From positions 84,421,001 to 84,485,000 of the forward strand of contig CM048552.1 of assembly GCA_026413225.1 (NCBI GenBank): 64,000 nt of DNA, written 5' to 3'. A program made the translations under genes and the position numbers. This stretch comes from Otis tarda (Eukaryota; Chordata; Aves; Otidiformes; Otididae). The notes beneath the pieces are model-generated. The model had not been told where the DNA came from and did not search any database. It worked only from the letters and a program-made list of their open reading frames with translations. Within the stretch, counting starts at the first letter, position 1, and each line of letters begins with the position of its first letter. Below are positions 25,601-39,000 of this stretch, piece after piece.

Positions 25601-26450
25601 GCTCCTCAGCGGCCATTGGCAGCGCATCTACAGCACCACAGACATTGGGGCTGCGGGCTTTCCCTGAGGAGCAGGGCTTTGACATTTGCCACCAGCTGCA
25701 CGTGGGCGCCTAGGGAAAAAAAACCCCGAAAAATCACGAACGTCGGACGATTGCTCCCACACCAAAAGTGACAGCCACACAAGCTCTTGCTGCTCCTCAG
25801 CGGCCACTGGCAGCGCATCTACAGTACCACAGACATTGGGGCTCCGGGCTTTCCCTGAGGAGCAGGGCTTCGACATTTGCAACCAGCTTCACTTTGGTGC
25901 CCAATGAATAAAACCATGTAAAATCACGAACGTCGGACGATTGTTCCCACACCAAAAGTGCCAGCCACTCAAGCTCTTGCTGCTCCTCAGCGGCCATTGG
26001 CAGCGCATCTACAGCACCACTGACATTGGGGCTCCAGGCTTTCCCTGAGGAGCAGGGCTTTGACATTTGCCACCAGCTGCACGTGGGCACCCACTGAAAA
26101 AAATACCCCCTAAAATCAAGAACGTCGGACGATTGCTGCCACACCAGAAGTTCCAGCCACTCAAGCTCTTGCTGCTCCTCAGCGGCCATTGGCAGCGCAT
26201 CTACAGCACCACAGACACTGGGGCTCCGGGCTTTCCCTGACGAACAAGGCTTCGACGTTTACCACCAGCTGCACGTGGGCGCCTACGAAAAAAAAACCCC
26301 GAAAAATCAGGAATGTCGGACGATTGCTCCCACACCAAAAGTGCCAGCCACTCAAGCTATGGCTGCTCCTCAGCGGCCACTGCAGCGCATCTACAGCACC
26401 ACAGACACTGGGGCTCCGGGATTTGCCTGAGGAGCAGGGCTTCGACATTT
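22612..26450. repeat. HOR block D: 10-monomer unit of 1,909 bp, two copies
   Basis: Copies run about 22,612-24,520 and 24,521-26,450. Ten monomers follow in the same order, and a stretch of about 600 bp that I compared directly differed only by one substitution pair (CGCATCTAC against CGCAACTAC) and A-run length. The unit carries two monomers with GCGCCTAGGG, giving CCTAGG at 22,846 and 23,800 and again at 24,755 and 25,709. The near-identity implies a recent duplication, or an assembly duplication, which long reads would separate. Confidence 0.9.
22846..22851. repeat. Diagnostic CCTAGG variant marking a monomer subtype
   Basis: The usual GGGCGCCCACTGAAA is replaced by GGGCGCCTAGGGAAA, which destroys the 12-bp palindrome. 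I find CCTAGG at 22,846, 23,800, 24,755, 25,709, 31,414, 35,042, 36,741 and 40,176, and none outside 22.8-40.2 kb. It is a useful marker of related monomers in blocks D and F. Confidence 0.85.
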
Positions 26451-28062
26451 CCAACCAGCTGCACGTGGGTGCCCAATGAAAAAAACCATGTAAAATCACG
26501 AACGTCAGACGATTGCTCCCACACCAAAAGTGCCAGCCACTCAAGCTCTTGCTGCTCCTCAGCGGCCATTGGCAGTGCATCTACAGCACCGCAGACACTG
26601 GGGCTCTGGGCTTTCCCTGAGGAGCAGGGCTTTGACGTTTGCCCCCAGCTGCACCTGGGCGGCAACTGAAAAATAGCCCCAAAATATCACGAACGTCGGA
26701 CGATTGCTCCCACACCAAAAGTGCCAGCCACTCAAGCTCTTGCTGCTCCTCAGCGGCCATTGGCAGCGCATCTACAGCACCGCAGACACTGGGGCTCCGG
26801 GCTTTCCCTGAGGAGCAGGGCTTCGACATTTGCCCCCAGCTGCACCTGGGCGCCAAATGAAAATTAGCCCCGAAATATCACGAACGTTGGATGATTGCTC
26901 CCACACCAAAAGTGCCAGCCACTCAAGCTCTTGCTGCTCCTCAGCGGACATTGGCAGCGCATCTACAGCACCACAGACACTGGGGCTCCGGGCTTTCCCT
27001 GAGGAGCAGGGCTTCGACATTTGCAACCAGCTGCACGTGGGCGCCCAATGAATAAAACCATGTAAAATCACGAACGTCGGACGATTGCTCCCACACCAAA
27101 AGTGCCAGCCACTCAAGCTCTTGCTGCTCCTCAGCGGCCATTGGCAGCGCATCTACAGCACCACTGACATTGGGGCTCCAGGCTTTCCCTGAGGAGCAGG
27201 GCTTTGACATTTGCCACCAGCTGCACGTGGGCACCCACTGAAAAAAATACCCCCTAAAATCAAGAACGTCGGACGATTGCTCCCACACCAAAAGTGCCAG
27301 CCACTCAAGCTCTTGCTGCTCCTCAGCGGCCATTGGCAGCGCATCTACAGCACCACAGACACTGGGGCTCCGGGCTTTCCCTGACGAACAAGGCTTCGAC
27401 GTTTACCACCAGCTGCACGTGGGCGCCTACGAAAAAAAAACCCCGAAAAATCAGGAATGTCGGACGATTGCTCCCACACCAAAAGTGCCAGCCACTCAAG
27501 CTATGGCTGCTCCTCAGCAGCCACTGCAGCGCATCTACAGCACCACAGACACTGGGGCTCCGGGCTTTGCCTGAGGAGCAGGGCTTCGACATTTCCAACC
27601 AGCTGCACGTGGGTGCCCAATGAAAAAAACCATGTAAAATCACGAACGTCGGACGATTGCTCCCACACCAAAAGTGCCAGCCACTCAAGCTCTTGCTGCT
27701 CCTCAGCGGCCATTGGCAGTGCATCTACAGCACCGCAGACACTGGGGCTCTGGGCTTTCCCTGAGGAGCAGGGCTTTGACGTTTGCCCCCAGCTGCACCT
27801 GGGCGGCAACTGAAAAATAGCCCCAAAATATCACGAACGTCGGACGATTGCTCCCACACCAAAAGTGCCAGCCACTCAAGCTCTTGCTGCTCCTCAGCGG
27901 CCATTGGCAGCGCATCTACAGCACCGCAGACACTGGGGCTCCGGGCTTTCCCTGAGGAGCAGGGCTTCGACATTTGCCCCCAGCTGCACCTGGGCGCCAA
28001 CTGAAAATTAGCCCCGAAATATCACGAACGTTGGATGATTGCTCCCACACCAAAAGTGCCAG
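25905..28062. repeat. HOR block E: 6-monomer unit (~1,144 bp), two tandem copies
   Basis: Copies run about 25,905-27,048 and 27,049-28,062, the first overlapping the end of block D. A marker monomer with CAAGCTATGGCTGCTCC and a one-base deletion (CCACTGCAGCGC, creating CTGCAG at 26,380-26,385) repeats at +1,144 bp. The same series returns at about 32.6-33.6 kb and 36.9-38.0 kb, which are 4,371 bp apart. The unit was therefore also spread as part of longer duplications. Confidence 0.85.
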
Positions 28063-30100
28063 CCATTCAATCTATTGCTGCTCCTCAGCGGCCATTGGCA
28101 GTGCATCTACAGCACCACAGACATTGGGGCTGCGGGCTTTCCCTGAGGAGCAATGCTTCGACGTTTGCCCCCAGCTGCACGTGGGCGCCCTCTGAAGAAA
28201 AACCCCTAAAAATCACGAACGTCGGACGATTGCTCCCACACCAAAAGTGCCAGCCACTCAAGCTCTTGCTGCTCCTCAGCGGCCATTGGCAGCGCATCTA
28301 CAGCACCACAGACATTGGGGCTCCGGGCTTTCCCTGAGGAGCAGGCGTTCGACGTTTACCACCAGCTGCACGTGGGCGCCCACTGAAAATAAAACATGTA
28401 AAATCACGAACGTCGGACGATTGCTCCCACACCAAAAGTGCCAGCCACTCAAGCTCTTGCTGCTCCTCAGCAGCCATTGACAGCGCATCTACAGCACCAC
28501 AGACACTGGGGCTCCGGGCTTTCCCTGAGGAGCAGGGCTTTGACATTTGCCACCAGCTGCACCTCGGCGCCCACTGAAAAAAAAAAGTGAAAAATCTCGA
28601 ACGTCGGACAATTGCTCCCACACCAAAAGTGCCAGCCACTCAAGCTCTTGCTGCTCCTCAGCGGCCATTGGCAGCGCATCTACAGCACCACAGACACTGG
28701 GGCTCCGGGCTTTCCCTGAGGAGCAGGGCTTCGACGTTTACCACTAGCTTCACCTGGGCGCCCCCTGAAAAAAAACACCTAAGAATCACGAAGGTCGGAC
28801 GATTGCTCCGACACCAAAAGTGCCAGCCACTCAAGCTCTTGCTGCTCCTCAGCGGCCATTGGCAGTGCATCTACAGCACCACAGACATTGGGGCTCCGGG
28901 CTTTCCCTGAGGAGCAGGGCTTCGAAATTTGCAACCAGCTGCACGTGGGTGCCCAACGAAAAAAAACATGTAAAATCACGAACGTCGGACGATTGCTCCC
29001 ACACCAAAAGTGCCAGCCACTCAAGCTCTTGCTGCTCCTCAGCGGCCACTGACAGCGCATCTACAGCACCATAGACACTGGCGCTCTGGGCTTTCCCTGA
29101 CGAACAGGGCTTCGACGTTTGCAACCAGCTGCACGTGGGCGCCCACTGAAAAAAACCCGTGAAAAATCACGAACGTCGGACGATTACACCCACACCAAAA
29201 GTGCCAGCCACTCAAGCTCTTCCTGCTCCTCAGCGGCCATTGGCAGCGCATCTACAGCACCACAGACATTGGGGCTCCGGGCTTTCCCTGAGGAGCAGGG
29301 CTTCGACATTTGCAACCAGCTTCACTTGGGTGCCCAATGAATAAAACCATGTAAAATCACGAACGTCGGACGATTGCTCCCACACCAAAAGTGCCAGCCA
29401 CTCAAGCTCTTGCTGCTCCTCAGCGGCCATTGGCAGCGCATCTACAGCACCACTGACATTGGGGCTCCGGGCTTTCCCTGAGGAGCAGGGCTTTGACATT
29501 TGCCACCAGCTGCACGTGGGCACCCACTGAAAAAAATACCCCCTAAAATCACGAACGTCGGACGATTGCTGCCACACCAGAAGTTCCAGCCACTCAAGCT
29601 CTTGCTGCTCCTCAGCGGCCATTGGCAGCGCATCTACAGCACCACAGACACTGGGGCTCCGGGCTTTCCCTGACGAACAAGGCTTCGACGTTTACCACCA
29701 GCTGCACGTGGGCGCCTACGGAAAAAAAACCCCGAAAAATCAGGAATGTCGGACGATTGCTCCCACACCAAAAGTGCCAGCCACTCAAGCTCTTGCTGCT
29801 CCTCAGCGGCCACTGCAGCGCATCTACAGCACCACAGACATTGGGGCTCCGGGATTTGCCTGAGGAGCAGGGCTTCGACATTTGCAACCAGCTGCACGTG
29901 GGTGCCCAATGAAAAAAACCCCGAAAAATCACGAACGTCGGACGATTGCTCCCACACCAAAAGTGCCAGCCACTCAAGCTCTTGCTGCTCCTCAGCGGCC
30001 ACTTACAGCGCATCTACAGCACCATAGACACTGGCGCTCTGGGCTTTCCCTGACGAACAGGGCTTCGACGTTTGCAACCAGCTGCACGTGGGCGCCCACT

Positions 30101-30120
30101 GAAAAAAACCTATCGGACGA
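30101..30120. repeat. Monomer with 16-bp internal deletion (copy 1)
   Basis: The A-run and CC are followed directly by TATCGGACGA, with the usual GTGAAAAATCACGAA part missing. This is the duplicate of the event at 36,001-36,020, exactly 5,900 bp downstream. There the same position reads CGTCGGACGA, so this copy appears to have changed CG to TA after the duplication. Confidence 0.8.
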
Positions 30121-33100
30121 TTGCTCCCACACCAAAAGTGCCAGCCACTCAAGCTCTTGCTGCTCCTCAGCGGCCACTGCAGCGCATCTACAGCACCGCA
30201 GACACTGGGGCTCCGGGCTTTCCCTGAGGAGCAGGGCTTCGACATTTGCCCCCAGCTGCACGTGGGTGCCCAATGAAAAATCCATGTAAAATCACGAACG
30301 TCGGACGATTGCTCCCACACCAAAAGTGCCAGCCACTCAAGCTCTTGCTGCTCCTCAGCAGCCATTGGCAGTGCATCTACAGCACCGCAGACACTGGGGC
30401 TCTGGGCTTTCCCTGAGGAGCAGGGCTTTGAGGTTTGCCCCCAGCTGCACCTGGGCGCCAACTGAAAAATAGCCCCAAAATATCACGAACGTCGGACGAT
30501 TGCTCCCACACCAAAAGTGCCAGCCACTCAAGCTCTTGCTGCTCCTCAGCGGCCATTGGCAGTGCATCTACAGCACCGCAGACACTGGGGCTCTGGGCTT
30601 TCCCTGAGGAGCAGGGCTTTGACGTTTGCCCCCAGCTGCACCTGGGCGCCAACTGAAAATTAGCCCCGAAATATCACGAACGTCGGACGATTGCTCCCAC
30701 ACCAAAAGTGACAGCCACTCAAGCTCTTGCTGCTCCTCAGCGGCCATTGGCAGCGCATCTACAGCACCACAGACACTGGGGCTCCGGGATTTCCCTGAGG
30801 AGCAAGGCTTCGATGTTTGCCACCAGCTGCACGTGGGCGCCCACTGAAAAAAAAAAGTGAAAAATAACGAACGTCGGACGATTGCTACCACACCAAAAGT
30901 GCCAGCCACTCAAGCTCTTGCTGCTCCTCAGCGGCCATTGGCAGCGCATCTACAGCACCACAGACATTGGGGCTCCAGGCTTTCCCTGAGGTGAAGGGCT
31001 TTGACATTTGCCACCAGCTGCACGTGGGCGCCCACTGAAAAAAAAACCCCCTAAAATCACGAATGTCGGACGATTGCTCCCACACCAGAAGTGCCAGCCA
31101 CTCAAGCTCTTGCTGCTCCTCAGCGGCCATTGGCAGCGCATCTACAGCACCACAGACACTGGGGCTCCGGGCTTTCCCTGAGGAGCAGGGCTTCGACATT
31201 TGCAACCAGCTGCACGTGGGCGCCCACTGAAAAAAAACCCCGAAAAATCACGAACGTCGGACGATTGCTCCCACACCAAAAGTGCCAGCCACTCAAGCTC
31301 TTGCTGCTCCTCAGTGGCCATTGGCAGCGCATCTACAGCACCACAGACATTGGGGCTCCGGGCTTTCCCTGAGGAGCAGGGCTTTGACATTTGCCACCAG
31401 CTGCACGTGGGCGCCTAGGGAAAAAAAACCCCGAAAAATCACGAACGTCGGACGATTGCTCCCACAACAAAAGTGACAGCCACACAAGCTCTTGCTGCTC
31501 CTCAGCGGCCACTGGCAGCGCATCTACAGTACCACAGACATTGGGGCTCCGGGCTTTCCCTCAGGAGCAGGGCTTCGACGTTTACAACTAGCTTCACCTG
31601 GGCGCCCCCTGAAAAAAAACACCTAAGAATCACGAAGGTCGGACGATTGCTCCGACACCAAAAGTGCCAGCCACTCAAGCTCTTGCTGCTCCTCAGCGGC
31701 CATTGGCAGTGCATCTACAGCACCATAGACACTGGCGCTCTGGGCTTTCCCTGACGAACAGGGCTTCGACTTTTGCAACTAGCTGCACGTGGGCGCCCAC
31801 TGAAAAAAACCCGTGAAAAATCACAAACGTCGGACGATTACTCCCAGTCCAAAAGTGCCAGTCACTCAAGCTCTTGCTGCTCCTCAGCGGACAATGGCAG
31901 CGCATATACAGCACCGCAGACACTGGGGCTCCGGGCTTTCCCTGAGGAGCAGGGCTTCGACATTTGCCCCCAGCTGCACGTGGGCGCCCACTGAAAAAAA
32001 AACTTGTAAAATCACGAACGTTGGACGATTACACCCACACCAAAAGTGCCAGTCACTCAAGCTCTTGCTGCTCCTCAGCAGCCATTGACAGTGCATCTAC
32101 AGCACCACAGACATTGGGGCTCCGGGCTTTCCCTGAGGAGCAGGGCTTCGACATTTGCAACCAGCTGCACGTGGGTGCCCAACGAAAAAAAACATGTAAA
32201 ATCAGGAACGTCGGACGATTGCTCCCACACCAAAAGTGCCAGCCACTCAAGCTCTTGCTGCTCCTCAGCGGCCACTGACAGCGCATCTACAGCACCATAG
32301 ACACTGGCGCTCTGGGCTTTCCCTGACGAACAGGGCTTCGACGTTTGCAACCAGCTGCACGTGGGCGCCCACTGAAAAAAACCCGTGAAAAATCACGAAC
32401 GTCGGACGATTACACCCACACCAAAAGTGCCAGCCACTCAAGCTCTTCCTGCTCCTCAGCGGCCATTGGCAGCGCATCTACAGCACCACAGACATTGGGG
32501 CTCCGGGCTTTCCCTGAGGAGCAGGGCTTCGACATTTGCAACCAGCTTCACTTGGGTGCCCAATGAATAAAACCATGTAAAATCACGAACGTCGGACGAT
32601 TGTTCCCACACCAGAAGTGCCAGCCACTCAAGCTCTTGCTGCTCCTCAGCGGCCATTGGCAGCGCATCTACAGCACCACTGACATTGGGGCTCCAGGCTT
32701 TCCCTGAGGAGCAGGGCTTTGACATTTGCCACCAGCTGCACGTGGGCACCCACTGAAAAAAAAATACCCCCTAAAATCAAGAACGTCGGACGATTGCTGC
32801 CACACCAGAAGTTCCAGCCACTCAAGCTCTTGCTGCTCCTCAGCGGCCATTGGCAGCGCATCTACAGCACCACAGACACTGGGGCTCCGGGCTTTCCCTG
32901 ACGAACAAGGCTTCGACGTTTACCACCAGCTGCACGTGGGCGCCTACGAAAAAAAAACCCCGAAAAATCAGGAATGTCGGACGATTGCTCCCACACCAAA
33001 AGTGCCAGCCACTCAAGCTATGGCTGCTCCTCAGCGGCCACTGCAGCGCATCTACAGCACCACAGACACTGGGGCTCCGGGATTTGCCTGAGGAGCAGGG

Positions 33101-36000
33101 CTTCGACATTTCCAACCAGCTGCACGTGGGTGCCCAATGAAAAAAACCATGTAAAATCTCGAACGTCGGACGATTGCTCCCACACCAAAAGTGCCAGCCA
33201 CTCAAGCTCTTGCTGCTCCTCAGCGGCCATTGGCAGTGCATCTACAGCACCGCAGACACTGGGGCTCTGGGCTTTCCCTGAGGAGCAGGGCTTTGACGTT
33301 TGCCCCCAGCTGCACCTGGGCGGCAACTGAAAAATAGCCCCAAAATATCACGAACGTCGGACGATTGCTCCCACACCAAAAGTGCCAGCCACTCAAGCTC
33401 TTGCTGCTCCTCAGCGGCCATTGGCAGCGCATCTACAGCACCGCAGACACTGGGGCTCCGGGCTTTCCCTGAGGAGCAATGCTTCGACGTTTGCCCCCAG
33501 CTGCACCTGGGCGCCAACTGAAAATTAGCCCCGAAATATCACGAACGTTGGATGATTGCTCCCACACCAAAAGTGCCAGCCACTCAAGCTCTTGCTGCTC
33601 CTCAGCGGACATTGGCAGCGCATCTACAGCACCACAGACACTGGGGCTCCGGGCGTTCCCTGAGGAGCAGGGCTTCGATGTTTGCCACCAGCTGCACGTG
33701 GGCGCCCACTGAAAAAAAAAAGTGAAAAATCACGAACGTCGGACGATTGCTCCCACACCAAAAGTGCCAGCCACTCAAGCTCTTGCTGCTCCTCAGCGGC
33801 CATTGGCAGCGCATCTACAGCACCACAGACATTGGGGCTCCAGGATTTCCCTGAGGAGCAGGGCTTTGACATTTGCCACCAGCTGCACGTGGGCGCCCAC
33901 TGAATAAAAAACCCCGAAAAATCACGAACGTCGGACGATTGCTCCCACACCAAAAGTGACAGCCACACAAGCTCTTGCTGCTCCTCAGCGGCCACTGGCA
34001 GCACATCTACAGTACCACAGACATTGGGGCTCCGGGCTTTCCCTGAGGAGCAGGGCTTCGACATTTGCAACCAGCTTCACTTGGGTGCCCAATGAATAAA
34101 ACCATGTAAAATCACGAACGTCGGACGATTGCTCCCACACCAAAAGTGCCAGCCATTCAATCTCTTGCTGCTCCTCAGCGGCCATTGGCAGTGCATCTAC
34201 AGCACCACAGACATTGGGGCTGCGGGCTTTCCCTGAGGAGCAATGCTTCGACGTTTGCCCCCAGCTGCACATATGCGCCCTCTGAAGAAAAACCCCTAAA
34301 AATCACGAACGTCGGACGATTGCTCCCACACCAAAAGTGCCAGCCACTCAAGCTCTTGCTGCTCCTCAGCGGCCACTGGCAGTGCATCTACAGCACCACA
34401 GACACTGGGGCTCCGGTCTTTCCCTGAGGAGCAGGGCTTCGACGTTTACCACCAGCTGCACGTGGGCGCCCCCTGAAAAAAAACCCCTAAGAATCACCAA
34501 GGTCGGACGATTGCTCCCACACCAAAAGTGCCAGCCACTCAAGCTCTTGCTGCTCCTCACCGGCCATTGGCAGCGCATCTACAGCACCACAGACACTGGG
34601 GCTCCGGGCTTTCCCTGAGGAGCAGGGCTTCGACGTTTACCACTAGCTTCACCTGGGCGCCCCCTGAAAAAAACCCGTGAAAAATCACGAACGTCGGACG
34701 ATTACTCCCAGTCCAAAAGTGCCAGTCACTCAAGCTCTTGCTGCTCCTCAGCGAACAATGGCAGCGCATATACAGCACCGCAGACACTGGGGCTCCGGGC
34801 TTTCCCTGAGGAGCAGGGCTTCGACATTTGCCCCCAGCTGCACGTGGGCGCCCACTGAAAAAAAAACTTGTAAAATCACGAACGTTGGACGATTACACCC
34901 ACACCAAAAGTGCCAGCCACTCAAGCTCTTGCTGCTCCTCAGCGGCCATTGGCAGCGCATCTACAGCACCACAGACATTGGGGCTCCGGGCTTTCCCTGA
35001 GGAGCAGGGCTTTGACATTTGCAACCAGCTGCACGTGGGCGCCTAGGGAAAAAAAACCCCGAAAAATCACGAACGTCGGACGATTGCTCCCACACCAAAA
35101 GTGACAGCCACTCAAGCTCTTGCTGCTCCTCAGCGGCCACTGGCAGCGCATCTACAGTACCACAGACATTGGGGCTCCGGGCTTTCCCTGAGGAGCAGGG
35201 CTTCGACATTTGCAACCAGCTTCACTTGGGTGCCCAATGAATAAAACCATGTAAAATCACGAACGTCGGACGATTGCTCCCACACCAAAAGTGCCAGCCA
35301 CTCAAGCTCTTGCTGCTCCTCAGCGGCCATTGGCAGCGCATCTACAGCACCACTGACATTGGGGCTCCAGGCTTTCCCTGAGGAAGAGGGCTTTGACATT
35401 TGCCACCAGCTGCACGTGGGCACCCACTGAAAAAAATACCCCCTAAAATCACGAACGTCGGACGATTGCTGCCACACCAGAAGTTCCAGCCACTCAAGCT
35501 CTTGCTGCTCCTCAGCGGCCATTGGCAGCGCATCTACAGCACCACAGACATTGGGGCTCCGGGCTTTCCCTGACGAACAAGGCTTCGACGTTTACCACCA
35601 GCTGCACGTGGGCGCCTACGAAAAAAAAACCCCGAAAAATTAGGAATGTCGGACGATTACTCCCACACCAAAAGTGCCAGCCACTCAAGCTCTTGCTGCT
35701 CCTCAGCGGCCACTGCAGCGCATCTACAGCACCACAGACATTTTGGCTCCGGGATTTGCCTGAGGAGCAGGGCTTCGACATTTGCAACCAGCTGCACGTG
35801 GGTGCCCAATGAAAAAAACCCCGAAAAATCACGAACGTCGGACGATTGCTCCCACACCAAAAGTGCCAGCCACTCAAGCTCTTGCTGCTCCTCAGCGGCC
35901 ACTTACAGCGCATCTACAGCACCATAGACACTGGCGCTCTGGGCTTTCCCTGACGAACAGGGCTTCGACGTTTGCAACCAGCTGCACGTGGGCGCCCACT

Positions 36001-36020
36001 GAAAAAAACCCGTCGGACGA
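36001..36020. repeat. Monomer with 16-bp internal deletion (copy 2)
   Basis: The sequence reads AAAAAAACCCGTCGGACGA. The likely parent form, seen at about 29,150 and 39,420, is CCCGTGAAAAATCACGAACGTCGG. Removing one CGT and the bases up to the next CGT gives exactly this product. That makes it a microhomology-type deletion between two CGT trinucleotides. Confidence 0.8.
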
Positions 36021-39000
36021 TTGCTCCCACACCAAAAGTGCCAGCCACTCAAGCTCTTGCTGCTCCTCAGCGGCCACTGCAGCGCATCTACAGCACCGCA
36101 GACACTGGGGCTCCGGGCTTTCCCTGAGGAGCAGGGCTTCGACATTTGCCCCCAGCTGCACGTGGGTGCCCAATGAAAAATCCATGTAAAATCACGAACG
36201 TCGGACGATTGCTCCCACACCAAAAGTGCCAGCCACTCAAGCTCTTGCTGCTCCTCAGCGGCCATTGGCAGCGCATCTACAGCACCACAGACATTGGGGC
36301 TCCAGGCTTTCCCTGAGGAGCAGGGCTTTGACATTTGCCATGAGCTGCACGTGGGCGCCCACTGAAAAAAAAACCCCCTAAAATCACGAATGTCGGACGA
36401 TTGCTCCCACACCAGAAGTGCCAGCCACTCAAGCTCTTGCTGCTCCTCAGCGGCCATTGGCAGCGCATCTACAGCACCACAGACACTGGGGCTCCGGGCT
36501 TTCCCTGAGGAGCAGGGCTTCGACATTTGCAACCAGCTGCACGTGGGCACCCCCTGAAAAAAAAACCCGAAAAATCACGAACGTCGGACGATTGCTCCCA
36601 CACCAAAAGTGCCAGCCACTCAAGCTCTTGCTGCTCCTCAGCGGCCATTGGCAGCGCATCTACAGCACCACAGACATTGGGGCTCCGAGCTGTCCCTGAG
36701 GAGCAGGGCTTTGACATTTGCCACCAGCTGCACGTGGGCGCCTAGGGAAAAAAAACCCCGAAAAATCACGAACGTCGGACGATTGCTCCCACACCAAAAG
36801 TGACAGCCACACAAGCTCTTGCTGCTCCTCAGCGGCCACTGGCAGCGCATCTACAGTACCACAGACATTGGGGCTCCGGGCTTTCCCTGAGGAGCAGGGC
36901 TTCGACATTTGCAACCAGCTTCACTTTGGTGCCCAATTAATAAAACCATGTAAAATCACGAACATCGGACGATTGTTCCCACACCAAAAGTGCCAGCCAC
37001 TCAAGCTCTTGCTGCTCCTCAGCGGCCATTGGCAGCGCATCTACAGCACCACTGACATTGGGGCTCCAGGCTTTCCCTGAGGAGCAGGGCTTTGACATTT
37101 GCCACCAGCTGCACGTGGGCACCCACTGAAAAAAATACCCCCTAAAATCAAGAACGTCGGACGATTGCTGCCACACCAGAAGTTCCAGCCACTCAAGCTC
37201 TTGCTGCTCCTCAGCGGCCATTGGCAGCGCATCTACAGCACCACAGACACTGGGGCTCCGGGCTTTCCCTGACGAACAAGGCTTCGACGTTTACCACCAG
37301 CTGCACGTGGGCGCCTACGAAAAAAAAACCCCGAAAAATCAGGAATGTCGGACGATTGCTCCCACACCAAAAGTGCCAGCCACTCAAGCTATGGCTGCTC
37401 CTCAGCGGCCACTGCAGCGCATCTACAGCACCACAGACACTGGGGCTCCGGGATTTGCCTGAGGAGCAGGGCTTCGACATTTCCAACCAGCTGCACGTGG
37501 GTGCCCAATGAAAAAAACCATGTAAAATCACGAACGTCGGACGATTGCTCCCACACCAAAAGTGCCAGCCACTCAAGCTCTTGCTGCTCCTCAGCGGCCA
37601 TTGGCAGTGCATCTACAGCACCGCAGACACTGGGGCTCTGGGCTTTCCCTGAGGAGCAGGGCTTTGACGTTTGCCCCCAGCTGCACCTGGGCAGCAACTG
37701 AAAAATAGCCCCAAAATATCACGAACGTCGGACGATTGCTCCCACACCAAAAGTGCCAGCCACTCAAGCTCTTGCTGCTCCTCAGCGGCCATTGGCAGCG
37801 CATCTACAGCACCGCAGACACTGGGGCTCCGGGCTTTCCCTGAGGAGCAGGGCTTCGACATTTGCCCCCAGCTGCACCTGGGCGCCAACTGAAAATTAGC
37901 CCCGAAATATCACGAACGTTGGATGATTGCTCCCACACCAAAAGTGCCAGCCACTCAAGCTCTTGCTGCTCCTCAGCGGACATTGGCAGCGCATCTACAG
38001 CACCACAGACACTGGGGCTCCAGGATTTCCCTGAGGAGCAGGGCTTTGACATTTGCCACCAGCTGCACGTGGGCGCCCACTGAATAAAAAACCCCGAAAA
38101 ATCACGAACGTCGGACGATTGCTCCCACACCAAAAGTGCCAGCCACACAAGCTCTTGCTGCTCCTCAGCGGCCACTGGCAGCGCATCTACAGTACTACAG
38201 ACATTGGGGCTCCGGGCTTTCCCTGAGGAGCAGGGCTTCGACATTTGCAACCAGCTTCACTTGGGTGCCCAATGAATAAAACCATGTAAAATCACGAACG
38301 TCGGACGATTGCTCCCACACCAAAAGTGCCAGCCATTCAATCTCTTGCTGCTCCTCAGCGGCCATTGGCAGTGCATCTACAGCACCACAGACATTGGGGC
38401 TGCGGGCTTTCCCTGAGGAGCAATGCTTCGACGTTTGCCCCCAGCTGCACATGGGCGCCCTCTGAAGAAAAACCCCTAAAAATCACGAACGTCGGACGAT
38501 TGCTCCCACACCAAAAGTGCCAGCCACTCAAGCTCTTGCTGCTCCTCAGCGGCCACTGGCAGTGCATCTACAGCACCACAGACACTGGGGCTCCGGTCTT
38601 TCCCTGAGGAGCAGGGCTTCGACGTTTACCACCAGCTGCACGTGGGCGCCCCCTGAAAAAAAACCCCTAAGAATCACCAAGGTCGGACGATTGCTCCCAC
38701 ACCAAAAGTGCCAGCCACTCAAGCTCTTGCTGCTCCTCAGCGGCCATTGGCAGCGCATCTACAGCACCACAGACATTGGGGCTCCGGGCTTTCCCTGAGG
38801 AGCAGGCGTTCGACGTTTCCCACCAGCTGCACGTGGGCGCCCACTGAAAATAAAACATGTAAAATCACGAACGTCGGACGATTACACCCACAACAAAAGT
38901 GCCAGCCACTCAAGCTCTTGCTGCTCCTCAGCAGCCATTGACAGTGCATCTACAGCACCACAGACACTGGGGCTCCGGGCTTTCCCTGAGGAGCAGGGCT

